This document shows positions 16,901 to 25,277 of a stretch of DNA of 64,000 bases, piece by piece. The number at the start of each line of letters is the position of its first letter. Within the stretch, counting starts at the first letter, position 1. Under the pieces are notes generated by a model. It had not been told where the DNA came from, made no database searches, and saw only the letters and a list, made by a program, of their open reading frames with translations. The stretch covers positions 372,001 through 436,000 of the forward strand of contig NZ_JALGBI010000001.1 in assembly GCF_022809125.1 (NCBI RefSeq), written 5' to 3'. A program made the position numbers and the translations under genes. The DNA is from Variovorax terrae. GTDB taxonomy: Bacteria > Pseudomonadota > Gammaproteobacteria > Burkholderiales > Burkholderiaceae_C.

Positions 16901-18418
16901 TCAGCTTTCCGGGCGGGTGGCGGCCAGTGTCGAGGCCGGGGGCGTGGCGCGGGCCGGTTCGCGCGAGGCGGTGTTCGTGCCGTCGTGCCAGCCACCGCCC
17001 AGGGCGGTGACCAGGGCCACGCTGGCGGCGAGTTGCCGGCCCTGCAGTTGCACTGCCGTGCGCTGGTTGGACAGCGACAGCGTCTGCGCTGTCACCACGG
17101 CCAGGTAGGAGGTGGTGCCGGCGCGGTACTGGCTCAATGTGAGCCGCTCGGCCAGCTGCGCGGCCTGTACGGCCTGGTCCTGCAGGCCGGTTTCGTGGTC
17201 CAGCGTGCGCAGCAGCGCGAGGTTGTCCTCGACCTGCTGCAGGCCGCCCAGGACGATCTGCTTGTACTGCGCCACCGAGACGTCGTAGGCGGCCACCGCC
17301 TGCGCGCTGCGGGCCTGCCGCAGGCCGCCGTCGAACAGGGTCTGGGCCAGGCTGGCGCCGAGCGACCAGACCCGGCTCGGGGTGTTGAACAGGGTCGCCA
17401 GCCGGGTCATGTTGAAGCCGTCGCTGGCCCCCAGCGTCAGCGACGGATAGAACGCTGCCCGGGCGACGCCGATGTTGGCATTGGCCGCGGCCACCCGGCG
17501 TTCGGCCCCGGCAATGTCGGGGCGGCGCTCCAGCAGGTCGGACGGCAGGCCCGCCGGTATCGCGGGCAGGCTGGCCCGCAACTGGTCCGCCGTGAGCGCC
17601 GCTGGCGGCAGCGTGAAGTCTGCCGGCGCCCGGCCGGTCAGGATCGCGATCGCATGCTCGAGCTGGCTGCGCTGCGCCTGCAGATCGACGCCTTGCGCCT
17701 GCGCCGTCTTCAGCTGGGTTTCCGCCAGCGCCACGTCGGAGCGCAGCGCCACGCCGGCGGCGTACTGGCTTTGCGTCAGTTGCAGCGCGCGGGTGTAGGC
17801 CGCCGTGGTGGCCGCATAGAGGTCCAGCAGCAGGTCGGTGACGCGCAGCTGCAGGTAGTCCTGCGCCAGCGCCGCCTGGATGCTGAGGCGGGCCGCGGCC
17901 AGGTCGTCGGCGCTGGCCTGGGCGCCGGCCTGGCCGGCCTCGACGGCGCGCCGCACGCTGCCCCAGAGGTCGGGCTCCCAGCTGGCGCCGAGCCCCAGGC
18001 TGTAGTCATTGCCCAGCACGATGCCGTTGGTATTGGTCAGGCTGCGGTCGGCGCCGGCATTCACGCCCAGCGTGGGCGAGAAGCCGGCGCGCGCCGCATC
18101 GGCGAGGGCGCGCGCCTGCCGGTACTGGGCTTCGGCCTGGCGGATGTTCTGGTTGGCCTGGTTGGCCTGCTCGATCAGCGCGTTCAGGGTGCTGTCGCCG
18201 TAGGCTTCCCACCAGCGCCGCTGGCTGTCGATGGGCTGCGGCTGGGCCGTCTTCCAGGGGCCGCTTTCCTTGTAGGCCGCCGGTAGCTCCATGGCGGGGC
18301 GCACGTAGTCGGGGCCGACGGCGGCGCAGCCGGCCAGCAAAGCGGCGAGAGCCGGGCCGGCCAGCCAGCGGGCGGGCCGCGCCGGGGAGCGCTGAAAGCG
18401 GGCATCGGGTGGCGTCAT
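16901..18418 (-). CDS. NodT/OprM-family outer-membrane efflux lipoprotein
   Basis: A 505-residue TolC-like factor. A signal peptide ends in the lipobox LLAGC (Cys about residue 31), followed by AVGPDYVRP, diagnostic of NodT-family lipoproteins. Two repeats of alpha-barrel/beta-barrel elements follow (ALIEQANQANQNIRQAEAQ and AERRVAAANANIGVARAAF). It is the first gene of the efflux operon, so it supplies its own channel rather than borrowing TolC. Confidence 0.93.
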   Translation of the reverse strand: MTPPDARFQRSPARPARWLAGPALAALLAGCAAVGPDYVRPAMELPAAYKESGPWKTAQPQPIDSQRRWWEAYGDSTLNALIEQANQANQNIRQAEAQYRQARALADAARAGFSPTLGVNAGADRSLTNTNGIVLGNDYSLGLGASWEPDLWGSVRRAVEAGQAGAQASADDLAAARLSIQAALAQDYLQLRVTDLLLDLYAATTAAYTRALQLTQSQYAAGVALRSDVALAETQLKTAQAQGVDLQAQRSQLEHAIAILTGRAPADFTLPPAALTADQLRASLPAIPAGLPSDLLERRPDIAGAERRVAAANANIGVARAAFYPSLTLGASDGFNMTRLATLFNTPSRVWSLGASLAQTLFDGGLRQARSAQAVAAYDVSVAQYKQIVLGGLQQVEDNLALLRTLDHETGLQDQAVQAAQLAERLTLSQYRAGTTSYLAVVTAQTLSLSNQRTAVQLQGRQLAASVALVTALGGGWHDGTNTASREPARATPPASTLAATRPES

Positions 18419-18519
18419 GGTGTCGAGGGTGTTCTGTGGGCCGGGCCGCGCACCGCGAAAAGGGCCGCCGCCCGCGTGACCGGTTCATGGCACTCTAGGC
18501 GCCGGGGGCGAACCGCAGG

Positions 18520-18537
18520 CTGTCATTCACATGACAG
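18520..18537. promoter_or_regulatory. Perfect inverted repeat, candidate CusR-type operator
   Basis: CTGTCAT-TCAC-ATGACAG is a perfect 7-4-7 palindrome, followed after three bases by a further half-site TGTCAG (18541-18546). It lies 102 bases upstream of the efflux operon start and 62 bases upstream of the divergent thioesterase. TGTCAT/ATGACA spacing resembles boxes bound by CusR-like regulators (family knowledge); regulation of the efflux operon is inferred. Confidence 0.55.
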
Positions 18538-18586
18538 TTCTGTCAGTTTCATCGGCTTCGGCGGGCCGCGATGCCGTGCGCTGCGA

Positions 18587-18592
18587 GACAAT
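18587..18592 (+). promoter_or_regulatory. -10-like hexamer 7 bases before the thioesterase ATG
   Basis: GACAAT is separated from ATG 18600 by seven bases, so transcription would begin at or next to the start codon. No Shine-Dalgarno is visible. One of several such arrangements in the window. Confidence 0.4.
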
Positions 18593-18599
18593 GCGATTC

Positions 18600-19082
18600 A
18601 TGACTCACACTGCGGCGCCGGCTGGCGAATTCGAACCGGAGTTCATCGCCGGCCTGAAAACCATTTTTGAAGAAAAGATTGCCTTCAACCGGGTGATCGG
18701 CCTGAAGATCATCTCGATGCGGCCCGAGCAGGTCACCGGCCGCATCGAGATGCGCCACGAACTGGTGGGGCACTATGCCCACAACCGTGTCCACGGCGGC
18801 GTGATCAGCGCGGGGCTGGACGCCATGGGCGGCCTGGCCGTGATGGCGGCCATCGGCGCCCGCCACATGGACGAGCCGCCTGCGCAGCGGCTGCACCGCT
18901 TTGCCAAGCTTGGCACCATCGACCTGCGCATCGATTACCTGCGGCCGGGTATCGGCGAGCGGTTCGAACTGCGTGCCGAGGTGCTGCGGCTGGGTTCGCG
19001 CGTCGCTTCCACGCGGATGGAGTTCCTCGGGGCGGATGGCCGACTGCTGTCGGTGGGGGCGGGGGCCTACATCGTGTCCTGA
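18600..19082 (+). CDS. Hotdog-fold acyl-CoA thioesterase (PaaI/YigI-like)
   Basis: 160 residues with the hotdog signature RVHGGVISAGLDAMGGLA (HGG motif about residues 60-62) and a C-terminal IDLRIDYLRPG strand typical of PaaI/YigI thioesterases. It hydrolyses acyl-CoA to free acid and CoA; chain length is unknown. ATG 18600 is preferred over ATG 18591, with an upstream -10-like box implying a leaderless message. It converges on a binding-protein gene; the stop codon sits in a perfect stem-loop. Confidence 0.82.
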   Translation: MTHTAAPAGEFEPEFIAGLKTIFEEKIAFNRVIGLKIISMRPEQVTGRIEMRHELVGHYAHNRVHGGVISAGLDAMGGLAVMAAIGARHMDEPPAQRLHRFAKLGTIDLRIDYLRPGIGERFELRAEVLRLGSRVASTRMEFLGADGRLLSVGAGAYIVS

Positions 19083-19098
19083 GCGGCGGCGCCGCTCA
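19080..19098. terminator. Convergent-gene stem-loop at the thioesterase stop
   Basis: TGAGCGGC-GGC-GCCGCTCA is a perfect 8-bp stem overlapping the stop codon, between convergent genes. No U-tract follows, so it may be a structural barrier or a decay stop rather than an intrinsic terminator. Confidence 0.35.
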
Positions 19099-19115
19099 GC
19101 CCCAGGCGCAGCGGC

Positions 19116-20348
19116 TCAATCCTTGAAGAACTCCGACTCGACCTTCCACTTCCCGTCCTTTTGCAGCACCGGCTTCAGGCCGCTGAACGCCACGTAGTCG
19201 GACACCACCTTCCAGCGCCCGTCCTGGATCTGCGACAGCCGTGAGAACGCATTGCCCAGGTGCCGGGTCGGGCTGAAGCTCAGTTCGGCCGTGCCGAACA
19301 TGTCGCGCGTGAAGGTCATGCCGTCCATCGTCTTGACGAAGCTGTCGGTGCTGAGGGCCGGGCCGGTCTTCATGGCCACGCGCAGGAACGCGTCCATGTT
19401 GCCATAGCCATAGACCGAGAACACCGAAGGGTCCTCGCTGAACCGGGTCTTGTACTTGTTGGCCCAGAAGCGCACCGGCTGCTCGGCCGCGTCCAGGTAG
19501 GGGTGTGCCGCGGTCATGGTGGCGAACAGGCCGTCCATCGGCTTGCCGCCGAGCTTGGGAATCAGGTCGGTGTACACCGCGCTGGAGCCCACGAACAGCG
19601 GCGAAAAGCCCGAGCGGCGCGCCTCGCCGATGGTGCCCACCGTCTCGCGGATGATGGTGCCGAGCACCACGAGCTCGCAGCCCGCGGCCTTCATCTTCGC
19701 GATCTGCGAGGAGAAGTCGGTGGCGCCGCGCTTGTACGAGGTTTTCTCGGCGAACTCCATGTTGAGGGTCTTCAGGCCGGCTTCGGCGCCGCGCATCACT
19801 TCGAGGCCGAAGTCGTCGTCCTGGTAGATCACGCAGGCCTTCTTCAGGTTGCGGTCCTTCATGAGCCGCGGCGCCGCAATGCGCATCTGGTCGTAGTAGG
19901 TGGCCGCGTTGGAGTATTTGAGGCGGTGCAGGGGCTCGTACATCTCGCGCGCGGCCGTGACCGGGAAGAAGTTGATCACGTTCTTCTCGAACTGCACCGG
20001 CATGGCGGCCATGTTCTGCGCGGTGCCCAGGTGGCCCACCATTGCGAAGATGCCGTCCTGGCTCACCAGCTTCTGCGCCGCCAGCACGGCCTTCTTCGGC
20101 TCATAGCCCGAATCCTCGACCAGCAGCCTGATCCGGCGGCCGTTGATGCCGCCCTGCTCGTTGGCTTCCTCCACGCGCAACTGCATGCCGTTGCGGATCT
20201 GCTTGCCATAGCCGGCCAGCGGGCCCGACAGGTCCTGGATCGTGCCGATGACGATTTCGTTCTTGCTCACGCCCTGGGTGGCGGTCTGCGCGGTGGCGAA
20301 CGTGGTGCCCAGGGCCAGCAGCCCCAGGCAGGCGAGTTTGGTCTTCAT
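19116..20348 (-). CDS. Branched-chain amino acid-type ABC substrate-binding protein (paralogue 1)
   Basis: A 410-residue type I periplasmic binding protein with signal peptide MKTKLACLGLLALGTTFATA and the Leu/Ile/Val-BP fold (IVIGTIQDLSGPLAGYGKQ, YQDDDFG, GATDFSSQIAKMKAAGCELV). The start is set by GAGGAGA upstream of ATG 20348. It is strongly similar throughout to the next gene, so the two arose by duplication. It belongs to the LivHMGF operon with an acyl-CoA synthetase, so the ligand may be an organic acid rather than an amino acid. The C-terminus is longer than its paralogue's by about 20 residues. Confidence 0.92.
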   Translation of the reverse strand: MKTKLACLGLLALGTTFATAQTATQGVSKNEIVIGTIQDLSGPLAGYGKQIRNGMQLRVEEANEQGGINGRRIRLLVEDSGYEPKKAVLAAQKLVSQDGIFAMVGHLGTAQNMAAMPVQFEKNVINFFPVTAAREMYEPLHRLKYSNAATYYDQMRIAAPRLMKDRNLKKACVIYQDDDFGLEVMRGAEAGLKTLNMEFAEKTSYKRGATDFSSQIAKMKAAGCELVVLGTIIRETVGTIGEARRSGFSPLFVGSSAVYTDLIPKLGGKPMDGLFATMTAAHPYLDAAEQPVRFWANKYKTRFSEDPSVFSVYGYGNMDAFLRVAMKTGPALSTDSFVKTMDGMTFTRDMFGTAELSFSPTRHLGNAFSRLSQIQDGRWKVVSDYVAFSGLKPVLQKDGKWKVESEFFKD

Positions 20349-20450
20349 GTCGCGTGTCTCCTCGTGATGGATGGTGCTGTCGAACGCAGCCCCGGAATCT
20401 TCGCGAGGGACTGGTACTTTTGCTTTCACCTGCGCGACTGCCGGGCATGA

Positions 20451-20476
20451 AAAAAGGCGCCCGGAGGCGCCTTTTT
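20451..20476 (-). terminator. Intrinsic terminator between the two binding-protein genes
   Basis: AAAAAGGCGCC-CGGA-GGCGCCTTTTT is a perfect hairpin with A- and T-tracts on both flanks. It follows the stop of the upstream binding-protein gene (20496) and precedes the next gene in the same direction, so the last paralogue is probably expressed separately or by read-through. Confidence 0.8.
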
Positions 20477-20495
20477 GTCGCGCATGCGACCGCCC

Positions 20496-21659
20496 TCAGG
20501 GCTTCACGTAGTCCGAGATGACCTTCCACTTGCCGTCCTGGATCTGCGACAGGCGCGAGAGATCGTTGCCCAGGCGCTTGGTGGCGGTGTAGTTGCTCTT
20601 CGGGCTGCCGAACATGTCAGGCTCGAAGGTCATGCTGTCCATGGCCTTGATGAAGCTGTCGGTCGTGAGGTTCGGGCCAGCCTTCTGCGCCGCCTGGATG
20701 AACGAGTCGATGATGATGTAGCCGTAGACCGAGAACACGGTCGGGTCTTCATTGAACTGGGTCTTGTACTTGTTGGCCCAGAAGCGCAGGGGCTGCGAGG
20801 CCTCGTCCAGGTAGGGATGCTGCACGGTCATGGTGGCGTACAGGCCGTCCATGGCCTTGCCGCCCAGCTTGTGGATCAGATCCGTGTAGGCGGCGCTGGT
20901 GCCGAGGAAGGTGGGGTTGAAGCCGGTCTTGCGCGCCTCGGCGATGGTGCCGATGGTCTCGCGGATGATGGTGCCCAGCACCACCAGGTCGCAGCCCGCG
21001 GCCTTCATCTTGGCCACCTGCGAGGAGAAGTCGGTCGCGCCGCGCTTGTAGGTGGTCTTCTCGGCCAGCTCCATGTTCAGGGTCTTGAGCGCGGCCTCCG
21101 CCCCCTTCTGGACCTCGGTGCCGAAGTCGTCGTCCTGGTAGATGGTGCAGACTTTCTTGGCGTTCTTTTCCTTGATCATCTTGGGCAGCGTGATGCGCAC
21201 CTGGTCGTAGTAGGTCGCCGCGAACGAGTACTTGAGCCGGTTCAGCGGTTCGTACATTTCGCGTGCGGCCGTGATCGGGAACAGGTTGACGATGTTCTTG
21301 TCGAACTGCACCGGCATCGCGGCCATGTTCTGCGCCGTGCCCAGGTGGCCGGCCATGATGAAGATCTTGTCCTGGTTCACCAGCTTCTGCGCGGCCAGCA
21401 CGGCCTTCTTGGGATCGTAGCCGTCGTCCTCGGCCAGCAGCTTGAGCTTGCGCCCGTGGATGCTGCCCTGCTCGTTGAGCTCGGCAATGCGCAGCAGCAT
21501 GCCGTTGCGCGCCTGCTTGCCGTAGCCGGCCAGCGGACCCGACATGTCCTGGATCGTGCCGATCAGGATCTCGTTCTTGCTCACGCCCTGCTGCTGGGCG
21601 AGCGCGAACGAAGCGCCGAACGCCAGCACGGCGAAGGCGAGGGTGGCTTTGAGTTTCAT
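20496..21659 (-). CDS. Branched-chain amino acid-type ABC substrate-binding protein (paralogue 2)
   Basis: 387 residues: signal peptide MKLKATLAFAVLAFGASFALA, then the same fold and most of the same residues as the neighbouring paralogue (ILIGTIQDMSGPLAGYGKQ, TIYQDDDFG, GATDFSSQVAKMKAAGCDLV). It follows the acyl-CoA synthetase gene by 27 bases with GGAGACC as ribosome site. A strong terminator comes right after it. It delivers ligand to the LivHM permease in the periplasm. Confidence 0.93.
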   Translation of the reverse strand: MKLKATLAFAVLAFGASFALAQQQGVSKNEILIGTIQDMSGPLAGYGKQARNGMLLRIAELNEQGSIHGRKLKLLAEDDGYDPKKAVLAAQKLVNQDKIFIMAGHLGTAQNMAAMPVQFDKNIVNLFPITAAREMYEPLNRLKYSFAATYYDQVRITLPKMIKEKNAKKVCTIYQDDDFGTEVQKGAEAALKTLNMELAEKTTYKRGATDFSSQVAKMKAAGCDLVVLGTIIRETIGTIAEARKTGFNPTFLGTSAAYTDLIHKLGGKAMDGLYATMTVQHPYLDEASQPLRFWANKYKTQFNEDPTVFSVYGYIIIDSFIQAAQKAGPNLTTDSFIKAMDSMTFEPDMFGSPKSNYTATKRLGNDLSRLSQIQDGKWKVISDYVKP

Positions 21660-21686
21660 GCTGCTGGTCTCCTGTTGAAGGTGGAA

Positions 21687-23543
21687 CTACCGATACATCG
21701 CTTCGATCTGCGGCGAGTATTTGGTCTGCACGAGCTTGCGCTTGAGCTTCATGGTGGGCGTCAATTCCTCGTCTTCCGCGGTCAGCTGGGTCTCCAGCAG
21801 GAAGAACTTCTTGATCTGCTCCACGCGCGCGAACTTCTTGTTGACGCGGTCGATTTCGGACTGGATCAATTCTTGGACTTCTGGCGTCCTTGTCAAGCTG
21901 GCGTAATTACTGAAGGGCACGTCGCTGTCCTGCGCGAATTTCTCGACGTTCTCCTGGTCGATCATGACGATCACCGTGAGGTAGGGCCGCTTGTCGCCGA
22001 TCACCACCGCGTCGGTGATGTAGGGCGAGAACTTGAGCTCGTTCTCCAGCTCGCTGGGCGTCACGTTCTTGCCGCCGGCCGTGATGATGATGTCCTTCAT
22101 GCGGTCGGTGATCCTGAGAAAACCGTCCTCGTCCATGCTGCCCACGTCGCCGGTGTGCAGCCAGCCGTCGGCGTCGATGGTTTCGGCGGTTTTCTCGGGC
22201 TGGTTCAGGTAGCCCATGAAGACGTTGGTGCCACGCACCAGGATTTCGCCGGTGGCCGGGTCGACCTTCACCTCGTTGTAGCTGGCCGCCGGGCCGATCG
22301 AGCCGGGCTTGATGCGCGTGGCCGGCACGCCCGTGGCCGCGCCGCAGGACTCGGTCATGCCCCAGACCTCGAGCATGGGCACGCCCAGGGCCAGGTACCA
22401 CCGGACCAGTTCGGGCGAGATCGGCGCCGCGCCGGTCACGCAGAAGCGCGCTCGGTGGATGCCGATGAGCTTGCGCACGTTGTTCAGCGCGAGCCAGCGC
22501 GCCAGCGTGAACTTGAACTTGAGGAAACCGTCCACCGGCTGCCCGGCCAGCACGCGCTCGGCGATCTGCGTGCCCACGCCGATGCCCCAGGCATAGGTGG
22601 CCTGCTGCAGCGGGCTGGCTTCCTTGAGCGCGATCATCACGCCCGAATAGAACTTTTCCCAGACGCGCGGCACGGCTGTGAACACCGTTGGCGCGATCTC
22701 GCGCACGTTCTCGGGAATGGTCTCCGGGTTCTCGACGAAGTTCAAGATGGCGCCGGTGTACAGCGCGAAGTATTCGCCGCCCAGCCGCTCGGCGATGTGG
22801 CACAGCGGCAGGAAGCACATGCGCTCGTCGCGCGCATCCTGCGCCACCAGCGTGTTGTAGCCGCGCACGGTGTGCACCAGGCCGCGGTGGCTGTGCATGG
22901 CGCCCTTGGGCTTGCCGGTGGTGCCCGAGGTGTAGACCAGGATGGCCAGGTCCTCGGGCCGGCAGGCCTGCACCCGCTGCATGAGCTCGTCCGGGTGCCG
23001 GGCCAGGTAGTCGCGGCCGCGCGCGCGCAGCTCATCCAGGCTGATGACGCCGGGGTCGTCGAGCTCGCGCAGGCCTTCCATGTCGAACACCACCACCTTG
23101 CTCAGCAGCGGCAGCCGGTCGCGCACTTCGAGCGCCTTGTCGAGCTGCTCGTCGTCTTCCACGAACAGGACGGTGGTGCGAGAGTCTTCGCACAGGTAGT
23201 GCACTTGCGAGGCCGCGTCGGTGGGGTAGATGCCGTTGGCCACGCCGCCGCAGCTGAGCACGGCGAGATCGGCCAGCACCCATTCGACCACGGTGTTGGA
23301 CAGGATGGAGGCGCAGTCGCCGCGTGCGAAGCCCAGGCTCATCAGGCCGCCGGCGATCTCGCGCACGGCCTCGGCCGTGCGGCCCCAGGTCCAGCTGCGC
23401 CACAGGCCCAGCTCCTTCTGCCGCATCCAGACCTGTGGGCCGCGCGTCTCCACCGCGTTCCAGAACATCGCGGGAACCGTGTCGCCTTCCAGCACCACGC
23501 GGGTTTCGGGTTGGATGTGGCTGAGATCCCAGAGGTTGGACAT
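21687..23543 (-). CDS. Long-chain-type acyl-CoA synthetase (AMP-binding)
   Basis: 618 residues of the ANL superfamily. The ATP loop is LVYTSGTTGKPKG, then PRVWEKFYSG (FadD15/long-chain class), LEVWGMTESCGAATG, the hinge GWLHTGDVG and the A10 region ITAGGKNVTPSELEN with a late basic TMKLKRK. It activates a carboxylic acid to its CoA thioester in the cytosol. It lies inside the liv operon, 16 bases after livF and before two binding proteins. This suggests vectorial uptake and activation of an acid such as a fatty, aromatic or terpenoid acid (inference). Confidence 0.92.
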   Translation of the reverse strand: MSNLWDLSHIQPETRVVLEGDTVPAMFWNAVETRGPQVWMRQKELGLWRSWTWGRTAEAVREIAGGLMSLGFARGDCASILSNTVVEWVLADLAVLSCGGVANGIYPTDAASQVHYLCEDSRTTVLFVEDDEQLDKALEVRDRLPLLSKVVVFDMEGLRELDDPGVISLDELRARGRDYLARHPDELMQRVQACRPEDLAILVYTSGTTGKPKGAMHSHRGLVHTVRGYNTLVAQDARDERMCFLPLCHIAERLGGEYFALYTGAILNFVENPETIPENVREIAPTVFTAVPRVWEKFYSGVMIALKEASPLQQATYAWGIGVGTQIAERVLAGQPVDGFLKFKFTLARWLALNNVRKLIGIHRARFCVTGAAPISPELVRWYLALGVPMLEVWGMTESCGAATGVPATRIKPGSIGPAASYNEVKVDPATGEILVRGTNVFMGYLNQPEKTAETIDADGWLHTGDVGSMDEDGFLRITDRMKDIIITAGGKNVTPSELENELKFSPYITDAVVIGDKRPYLTVIVMIDQENVEKFAQDSDVPFSNYASLTRTPEVQELIQSEIDRVNKKFARVEQIKKFFLLETQLTAEDEELTPTMKLKRKLVQTKYSPQIEAMYR

Positions 23544-23558
23544 GTCTTGCTTGCTCCT

Positions 23559-24356
23559 TCAGCGCCAGTTCTTTTTCTTCTTCCAGCGGCGCTCGCCGCG
23601 CACGCCTTCTTCCTTCATGCCGAGGTAGAACTCCTTGATGTCCTCCTTCTCGCGCAGCCGGGCGCAGGTGTCTTCCATGACGATGCGGCCGTTCTCCAGC
23701 ACATAGCCGTAGTCGGAGGCGTTGAGCGCCATGTTGGCGTTCTGCTCCACCAGCAGGATGGTGGTGCCGCGCTCGCGGTTGATGCGCACCACGATCTCGA
23801 AGATCTCTTTGGTCAGTTTCGGTGACAGGCCGAGGCTGGGCTCGTCGAGCAGGATCAGGTCGGGCGCGGCCATGATGGCGCGCGAGATCGCCAGCATCTG
23901 CTGCTGCCCGCCCGAGAGCAGGCCGGCGTCCTGCGCGGCGCGCTCCTGGAGGATGGGGAAGTAGCCGTACACCGCTTCCATGTCGCGCGCCACGCCGTCG
24001 CGGTCGCTGCGGGTGTAGGCGCCCATCAGCAGGTTGTCGCGCACGGAGAGCAGCGGGAACACCTCGCGCCCCTCGGGCACGTGGGAGAGGCCCTGCTGCA
24101 CGATGTGGGCCGGGTCCTGCGCCGTGATGTCGTCGCCCTTGAACTCGATCGAGCCCTTGCGCGGGTCGATGATGCCGCTGATGGTCTTGAGGATGGTGGT
24201 CTTGCCCGCGCCGTTGGAGCCGAGCACGGTGGCGATCTCGCCGCGGCGCACCTGCAGGCTCACGCCGCGGATCGCCTTGATCGGCCCGTAGGCGCTCTCG
24301 ACGTTGAGCAGCTTGAGCACGGGCTGATCGCTCACGGGCGGCGGCACTTCGCTCAT
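23559..24356 (-). CDS. livF: LivF-type ABC transporter ATPase
   Basis: 265 residues: Walker A GSNGAGKTT, Q-loop region, HVPEGREVFPLLSV, signature LLSGGQQQMLAISRAIM, Walker B LILLDEPSLGLSP, and the switch His replaced by Gln (LLVEQNANMAL) as is usual in LivF. The C-terminus ends in a very basic tail (RRWKKKKNWR), which is not typical. The start overlaps the livG stop (ATGA). Partner of LivG on the LivHM permease. Confidence 0.93.
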   Translation of the reverse strand: MSEVPPPVSDQPVLKLLNVESAYGPIKAIRGVSLQVRRGEIATVLGSNGAGKTTILKTISGIIDPRKGSIEFKGDDITAQDPAHIVQQGLSHVPEGREVFPLLSVRDNLLMGAYTRSDRDGVARDMEAVYGYFPILQERAAQDAGLLSGGQQQMLAISRAIMAAPDLILLDEPSLGLSPKLTKEIFEIVVRINRERGTTILLVEQNANMALNASDYGYVLENGRIVMEDTCARLREKEDIKEFYLGMKEEGVRGERRWKKKKNWR

Positions 24357-25174
24357 GCGGCCCTCCCGGTGCTCTGGCGGCGCAGCGACGACACGTCGTC
24401 GATGGAGCCGAGGTAGGCCTCGATCACGCCCGGGTGAGCCTGCACCTCGCGCGGCGTGCCCAGGGCCAGCACCTCGCCCTGGTTCATGGCCAGCACCCGG
24501 TCGCTGACCTTGGACACCAGCGTCATGTCGTGCTCGACCATCAGCACGCTGATGCCGAGCTCATGCTGGATGTCCTGGATCCAGAACGCCATGTCGTCGG
24601 TCTCCTCCACGTTCAGGCCGGACGAGGGCTCGTCCAGCAGCAGCAGCTTGGGCTCGGTGCAGAGCGCGCGCGCCAGCTCCACCACCTTGCGCACCCCGTA
24701 GGGCAGGCCGGCCACCATCGAGTCCCGGTGGTGCTGCAGGTCGAGAAGCTCGATGACCTTTTCCACCTTCTCGCGCGCCTCGATCTCGGCGGCGCGGGTT
24801 CTGGGGGTGAAGAACATCTCGCTCCACAGGCCGGTGCTGCGGTGCGTGTGGCGCCCGATCAGCAGGTTGTGCAGCACGGTGGCGTGCTCGAACAGCTCGA
24901 TGTTCTGGAAGGTGCGCGCGATGCCCAGCGAGGCGATCCGGTGCGGCGGCTGCTCGGTGAGCCGGCGGCCTTCGTACTCGATCTCGCCCGAGGTCGGCGT
25001 GTAGATGCGGCTGATCAGGTTGAACACCGTGGTCTTGCCCGCGCCGTTGGGGCCGATCAGCGTGAACACCTCGCCCTGCTTCACGTCGAAGCTCACGTTG
25101 TTGACCGCCAGCACGCCGCCGAAGCGAACGCTGAGGTTGCGGGCCGAGAGGAGGATGTCAGTCATAGGGGGCAT
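24353..25174 (-). CDS. livG: LivG-type ABC transporter ATPase
   Basis: 273 residues with Walker A IGPNGAGKTT, the LivG-specific IARTFQNIELFEHATV, a divergent signature LPYGVRKVVELARAL, Walker B LLLLDEPSSGLN and switch MVEHDMTLVSKVSDR. Two ATGs are possible, 25174 and 25165 (MTDILLSARN); neither has a convincing ribosome site. Second ATPase of the branched-chain-type importer. Confidence 0.93.
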   Translation of the reverse strand: MPPMTDILLSARNLSVRFGGVLAVNNVSFDVKQGEVFTLIGPNGAGKTTVFNLISRIYTPTSGEIEYEGRRLTEQPPHRIASLGIARTFQNIELFEHATVLHNLLIGRHTHRSTGLWSEMFFTPRTRAAEIEAREKVEKVIELLDLQHHRDSMVAGLPYGVRKVVELARALCTEPKLLLLDEPSSGLNVEETDDMAFWIQDIQHELGISVLMVEHDMTLVSKVSDRVLAMNQGEVLALGTPREVQAHPGVIEAYLGSIDDVSSLRRQSTGRAA

Positions 25175-25201
25175 CCTGATAGCCGTGCCTTTTCGCAGGC
25201 G

Positions 25202-25274
25202 ACCGCGGAACCGGCTTTGCCGGGCCGCTGGTAGCGCCCCCTCGAGGGGGAGGCGCCGAAGGCGCTTCGGGGGT
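25202..25274. repeat. GC-rich structured intergenic repeat R1 (livM-livG gap)
   Basis: Begins ACCGCGGAACCGGCTTTGCC, then GGGCCGCTGGT, GCGCCCCCTCGAGGGGGAGG and CGAAGGCGCTTCGGGGG. Three nested short hairpins are visible: CCGGC/GCCGG, CCCCC/GGGGG and CGAAG/CTTCG. It is nearly identical to R2 about 1.2 kb away in the same operon. Confidence 0.8.
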
Positions 25275-25277
25275 GTT

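Noticed and set aside
21865..21915. Possible element copy in the acyl-CoA synthetase gene (GGACTTCTGGCGTCC)
   Set aside because: The encoded NYASLTRTPEVQELIQ fits the synthetase family and the order of blocks does not match the consensus.
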